Assembly (NCBI RefSeq): GCF_900115565.1
Contig: NZ_FOWW01000002.1
Span: 1-64,000 of the forward strand
Origin: Amycolatopsis arida
GTDB lineage: Bacteria > Actinomycetota > Actinomycetes > Mycobacteriales > Pseudonocardiaceae
DNA: 64,000 bases
Direction of reading: 5' to 3'
Notes under the pieces: generated by a model
What the model was told of the DNA's origin: nothing
Databases searched by the model: none
Seen by the model: only the letters and a program-made list of their open reading frames with translations
Shown: positions 57,598-64,000 of the stretch, piece after piece
Position numbering within the stretch: position 1 is the first letter of the stretch
How the letters are laid out: each line of letters starts with the position of its first letter
Translations under genes and position numbers: made by a program

Positions 57598-58206
57598 ATG
57601 AGCGAACCCGACCGGTCCGTGGGGGACACCCGTGCCGAGCGGCTCGAGGCCCGCCTGACCGTTCCGGTCCTGCTCGCGGCGCTGGTGTCCGTTCCCGCCG
57701 TGTTCCTGACCACGGCCGAGGGACCGGCGGCCGACGTGGGCCGGGTGCTCAACTGGGCGTCACTGGTCGTGCTCGCCGGCGAGTCGCTCGTGCTGCTCTG
57801 GCTCAGCCGGAACGTGCCGTCCTGGCTGAGCCGGCACCGGTGGAAGCTGGCGGTGCTCGTCGTGGCGGTCCCCGCCGTGGTGTTCGTGGTCGGGCCGGCC
57901 CAGGTGCTCCGGCTGCTCCTGTCCCTCGGCGCGCTGCGCGTGCTGCGGGTGGGCCGGATCGTCCGGGCCGGAAGGGTGATCCGCCGCCGGGCCGGGCTCG
58001 GCACCCGGCCCGGGAGATGGCTGCTCGGCGGCGCCGGCGCGCTCGCCGTCGCGTTCACCGCGATCGTGCTGGCCGACCCCACTTCGCGCAGCCGGCGGCT
58101 GGTCGAGTGGGTGCTCCGCCACCTCGGTGTGGCGCCGGCCCTGCTCGGTGGGCTCGTGCTCGCGATCGCCGCGACCCTGCTGCTCCTCCGCCGGCGCCGG
58201 CGCTAG
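57598..58206 (+). CDS. Membrane protein with voltage-sensor-like S1-S4 segment
   Basis: 202 residues from ATG 57598 (GTG 57592 possible); TAGCAT lies nine bases upstream. Hydrophobic segments VPVLLAALVSVPAVFL, NWASLVVLAGESLVLLWL, WKLAVLVVAVPAVVFVVG, then LLSLGALRVLRVGRIVRAGR with Arg every third or fourth residue, as in an S4 helix, and two more segments. No pore selectivity motif is present. It may be a voltage-sensor-only or degenerate ion-channel protein. Function not assigned. Confidence 0.7.
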   Translation: MSEPDRSVGDTRAERLEARLTVPVLLAALVSVPAVFLTTAEGPAADVGRVLNWASLVVLAGESLVLLWLSRNVPSWLSRHRWKLAVLVVAVPAVVFVVGPAQVLRLLLSLGALRVLRVGRIVRAGRVIRRRAGLGTRPGRWLLGGAGALAVAFTAIVLADPTSRSRRLVEWVLRHLGVAPALLGGLVLAIAATLLLLRRRRR

Positions 58207-58234
58207 TGGCGCTAGTCCCGGCTGCGTTCGCGAC

Positions 58235-61146
<2,912 letters not shown>

Positions 61147-61155
61147 CCTCCCTTG

Positions 61156-62196
61156 CTACCAGCCTTCCGGCGGCTCCACGAACGCCGTGCCCAGATCGCG
61201 GGTGAGCGCCAGCGCCCGGCGCGTCCACTCCGGGCTCGCACCGGCGAGGCCGCACGCGGTGGTGGGCATCGCCCGCTCGGCCAGGATCGACCGGGCGAAG
61301 CCGAGCCGGTCGACCAGCCGCAGCGCCGGCCCTGCCGCGTCGCGCAGGGTGGGCCACTCCCCTTCCGGCGTCTCGCCCGGCAGCAGGCCGAGCAGCAGCA
61401 CGACACCGGCGTCCCACGCCTCGCCGAGCTGGTCGAGGAGGCCGCCCGGCGCGCCGTCGAGCGTCCTGGCATCGAGGGCGAGCGCCCCGGCCCCTGCCGA
61501 GCGGAGCAGCGCCACCGGCGGCCGGGGCGCGCAGCAGTGCACCACCACCGGCTGACCGGTGGCGCGCTCGGCCGCGGTGACCACCCCGGCCAGCAGGTCC
61601 CGCGCCTCGGGCTCGGGGACCGCCGGCACGGTCTCGTAACCGGACGGCGTGGGCAGCGCACCGGCGAGCACCTCGGGCAGCGTGGGCTCGTCGAGCTGCA
61701 CCACCACCCTCGCGCCGGTCCGCTGGGCGAGCTCGGCGACGTGCCGGCCGAGGCCCTCGACCAGCGACTCGGTGAACTCGCGCACGGCGCCGCGGTCGGT
61801 GAGCACCCGGTGCCCGCGGGGCAGCTCGATCCCGGCGGCCAGCGTCCACGGGCCGGCCACCTGGGTCTTGATCACCGGTGGGGTGGCGCCGGCGCGCTGC
61901 CGGGCGTCGTCGAGCGCGTCGAGGTCCCAGCGCAGCAGGTCGACCGCCCTGCGGTGGTCGTGGCCGGGCTTCGCGGTGACCCGGTAGCCGGAGGGCACCA
62001 CGTCGACGGCCAGGTCCACCAGCATCGCGGCGGTGCGGCCGAGCAGGTCGGCGCCGACGCCGCGGGCCGGCAGCTCGGGCAGGAACGGCAGGTCGGGCAG
62101 CTCACCGAGGACGATCGCGGCGGTCTCGGCCGGGTCGGTGCCGGGCATCGACCCGATGCCGGTCGCCGCGCCGGGCGGCCAGGTCTGTTCGCGCAC
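61156..62196 (-). CDS. MetE-like cobalamin-independent methionine synthase family protein (core type)
   Basis: 346 residues from GTG 62196; CACACT six bases upstream suggests a leaderless start. Equivalent to the C-terminal catalytic half of MetE only. TGIGSMPGTDPAETA at the start, VVVQLDEPTLPEVL, and the zinc ligands His-Cys in VVVHCCAPRPP and Cys in MPTTACGLAGAS. Short core-MetE proteins use methyl donors other than polyglutamyl folate in some archaea and bacteria; the donor here is unknown. M. tuberculosis Rv3015c occupies the same position (from memory). Confidence 0.87.
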   Translation of the reverse strand: MREQTWPPGAATGIGSMPGTDPAETAAIVLGELPDLPFLPELPARGVGADLLGRTAAMLVDLAVDVVPSGYRVTAKPGHDHRRAVDLLRWDLDALDDARQRAGATPPVIKTQVAGPWTLAAGIELPRGHRVLTDRGAVREFTESLVEGLGRHVAELAQRTGARVVVQLDEPTLPEVLAGALPTPSGYETVPAVPEPEARDLLAGVVTAAERATGQPVVVHCCAPRPPVALLRSAGAGALALDARTLDGAPGGLLDQLGEAWDAGVVLLLGLLPGETPEGEWPTLRDAAGPALRLVDRLGFARSILAERAMPTTACGLAGASPEWTRRALALTRDLGTAFVEPPEGW

Positions 62197-62220
62197 ACCG
62201 ACAGTGTGGTCATCGCCGGG

Positions 62221-63639
62221 TCACACGCTCAACGGGGTCAGCACCGGACGGGGCGCCCGCTCGTGCAGCACCGCCAGCGCCTCCCGGACGTGCTCGGCGT
62301 GCGAGCGGTGGGAGAGCACGCACAGCCGGAGCAGGTACCGCCCTTCGACAGTGGTGCCGGAAAGGTAGATCCGGCCCTCGGCGTTGACCTCGTCCAGCAA
62401 CCGGTGGTTGGCGTCATCGGCGGCACCACCGGCACCGGCGAGCGCGAAGCAGACCGTCGACAACTGCGGCGGGTACGGGCATTCGAAAGCACCGCGCGCG
62501 GTCAGCTCGGAATACGCGAACCGGGCGAGGTCCAGTTTCTCGTCGAGTGCCGCGCGGAAAGCGCCGACCCCGTGCAGCCACAGCGGCAGCCACAGCCGCA
62601 GCCCGCGGCATTCCCGGGTGAGCTCGGGGCCGTGGTCGGCGTAGTGCGGTACCGGCGGCGCCGGCAGGTCCTGCAGGTAGGCACCGGTGTCGGCGTGCGC
62701 GGCGCGCAGCACGCCGGGGTCGCGGACCAGCAACATGCCCGTGCCGTAGGGCGCGAACAGCGACTTGTGCGGGTCCACGACCAGCGAGTCGGCCGCCTCG
62801 ATGCCGCGCAGCACCGCCCTGCCCCGCTCGGTGAGCTGGAAGAAGCCGCCGTACGCGGCGTCGACGTGGAACCACAGACCCTCCCTGGCGGCGACCCCGC
62901 CGACCTCGGGCAGCGGGTCCACCGTGCCGGTGCTGGTGGTTCCGGCGTTGGCCACCACCAGGAACGGTCGCGCCCCACGGTCCCGGTCGGCGGCGATCAT
63001 GGCGGCCAGCGCCGCGGGATCCATCCGCAGCCGGGCGTCGGTCGGCACGGTGCGCACGGCGGATGCGGGGAAGCCGGCGATCCTGGCCGCCTTGGCCACC
63101 GAGTAGTGCGTGTGCGCCGTGGCGTAGAGGGTGCCGTCGGCGAAGGTCTCGCCGAGCCGGTCGTGCCGGGCGGCGACCAGCGCGGACAGGTGCGCCGTGG
63201 AGCCGCCGGTGGTGATGATCCCGCCGGCGCCGGCCGGGAGCCCGAACTCCCCGCACAGCCAGCGGATGACGCCGTCCTCCATCGCGACCAGCGCCGGGGA
63301 GAACCCGGCCAGCCCCGTGGACCGGTTGAGCGCGCGGACCAGCAGCTCGGCCACGGCCGAGGTGTAGAGGCCGCCGGAGGGGACGTAGCCGAAGTACCGC
63401 GGGCCCGCCGTCTCCAGACCCTCGCCGGCGGCGTCGCGGAACAGCGCGAGCGCCGTGGCGAGGTCACGCCCGTGCTCGGCGGGCGGCTCGGCGATGAGGG
63501 AGTACCGGTCCGCCCAGGGGCGGAACGTCGATGCCGGCGCGTCCGGGAACGCGCCGACCATGTCGGTGACGAGCTGCAGTGCCGCCCGGCCGATGTCAAG
63601 CATGTCGGCCGGGTCGGGCTCGAGAGGAAAACCAGCCAC
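62221..63639 (-). CDS. Group II PLP-dependent amino acid decarboxylase
   Basis: 472 residues from GTG 63639; TACAAA seven bases upstream suggests a leaderless transcript. ETAGPRYFGYVPSGGLYTSA, GIITTGGSTAHLSALVAARH, FHVDAAYGGFFQL (Asp and Ala at the PLP ring) and VVDPHKSLFAPYGTGMLL with the Schiff-base Lys (about residue 290). Close to aromatic-L-amino-acid and glutamate decarboxylase relatives; the substrate cannot be told. It ends 24 bases before the MetE-like start on the same strand. Confidence 0.9.
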   Translation of the reverse strand: MAGFPLEPDPADMLDIGRAALQLVTDMVGAFPDAPASTFRPWADRYSLIAEPPAEHGRDLATALALFRDAAGEGLETAGPRYFGYVPSGGLYTSAVAELLVRALNRSTGLAGFSPALVAMEDGVIRWLCGEFGLPAGAGGIITTGGSTAHLSALVAARHDRLGETFADGTLYATAHTHYSVAKAARIAGFPASAVRTVPTDARLRMDPAALAAMIAADRDRGARPFLVVANAGTTSTGTVDPLPEVGGVAAREGLWFHVDAAYGGFFQLTERGRAVLRGIEAADSLVVDPHKSLFAPYGTGMLLVRDPGVLRAAHADTGAYLQDLPAPPVPHYADHGPELTRECRGLRLWLPLWLHGVGAFRAALDEKLDLARFAYSELTARGAFECPYPPQLSTVCFALAGAGGAADDANHRLLDEVNAEGRIYLSGTTVEGRYLLRLCVLSHRSHAEHVREALAVLHERAPRPVLTPLSV

Positions 63640-64000
63640 ACGCCAATTTGTACTCCCCGGTAACCGCGCCGACTAACAAGAAAACTGTGACGTACGGCGC
63701 AGCGTCAAAATTTACTGAGGTCGGCAAAGAATGATTAAAGGAAAGGGTATTCTCGAGCCATTTTCCGGGGCGGCGCGCCAATGCCGGGTAATCGATTGTC
63801 CCGGTGGCGGGAGGATCGCGCGCGGGTAACCGGCCGGGGTGCCGGATCGTGGGATACCGGGCGGTCTGTGCGTGACCCACGTCTCATCGACCTCCTGCCC
63901 ACGCCCGATCCCTGGTCGAATCGGACGAGCCGGACCGGAGGCGCCCGGCCGAGGACGAGGACGAGGACGACGAGGTCATCGTGGAACCGCTTGCCGAGGA
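63640..64000. other. AT-richer gap and possible gene start at the window edge
   Basis: The part 63660-63770 is clearly AT-richer than its surroundings (runs such as AAAATTTACTG and ATGATTAAAGG) and should carry the decarboxylase promoter. Near 63903-64000 one plus frame encodes an acidic stretch (RRRPAEDEDEDDEVIVEPLA) with no in-frame start in view. Another frame opens at GTG 63868 with RDPRLIDLLPTPDPW. A gene probably begins here but cannot be fixed from this window. Confidence 0.35.

Overview
The window is a high-GC actinobacterial chromosome segment, and most of it is conserved housekeeping DNA. Frequent GTG and TTG starts, dense short-spaced operons, several leaderless-looking promoters and the gene order point to the Mycobacteriales/Pseudonocardiales. 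From memory, the order recG, DAK-family gene, ung, thiL, DUF3515, ddl, gpsA, fbiD, ppk, mutT1, hupB, leuD, leuC, ndgR, gltX, FAH-family gene, leuB, serA, ilvC-ilvN-ilvB, cfp6-like gene, DoxX, lppZ, gatB-gatA-gatC, ACT-domain gene, ligA, MetE-like gene follows the Mycobacterium tuberculosis Rv2973c to Rv3015c region. The cimA gene and the accessory genes suggest an Amycolatopsis-like Pseudonocardiaceae member. That placement is inference and not a computed result.

Layout. 1-6.2 kb: a partial DUF1259 lipoprotein, recG, a DAK2 protein, ribosomal protein bL28 and a DUF6236 protein. 6.2-19.7 kb: ung, an acetyltransferase, thiL, a single-domain Lrp ligand-binding protein, DUF3515, ddl, a MocR regulator divergent from a PNPOx-like flavoprotein, a cysteine-dioxygenase-like cupin, gpsA with an acyltransferase, fbiD, ppk and mutT1. 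20-24 kb: hupB, leuCD and their divergent IclR regulator. 24-26.8 kb: tRNA-Glu, tRNA-Gln, a HAD phosphatase and gltX. 26.8-43 kb: an FAD monooxygenase-like gene, an FAH-family gene, cimA, leuB and serA, an ankyrin protein, a short-chain dehydrogenase, a DUF397 protein, the ilvBNC operon, a PH-domain protein and ilvD. 43-52 kb: DoxX, a 2-hydroxyacid dehydrogenase, an LppZ-like lipoprotein, an MsiK/UgpC-type ATPase, gatCAB and an ACT protein. 52-58 kb: the most accessory part, with a YCII/ECF42 sigma-factor pair, a decayed stretch, a twice-frameshifted MFS gene, an intact Cmx-type efflux gene and a voltage-sensor-like membrane protein. 58-64 kb: ligA, an unknown conserved-looking protein, a MetE-like protein and a PLP decarboxylase.

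How the genes work together. Branched-chain amino acid synthesis dominates: leuCD, leuB, cimA, ilvB, ilvN, ilvC and ilvD are all present. Two transcripts carry matching attenuators. The cimA leader peptide has three consecutive Ile codons, and the ilvB leader has Leu-Val-Leu. In both, a perfect hairpin covers the last leader codons, the stop codon lies in its loop, and a terminator with a U-tract follows. gltX, both substrate tRNAs and gatCAB together supply the indirect route to Gln-tRNA. The YCII/ECF42 pair is preceded by a sequence that matches the promoter pattern described for that sigma group.

Repeats. Three separate gaps at 3' gene ends (19.7, 23.9 and 46.0 kb) each hold a short array with the same 21-bp period. 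A second repeat family, a 58-bp double hairpin, occurs at 4.8 and 24.0 kb.
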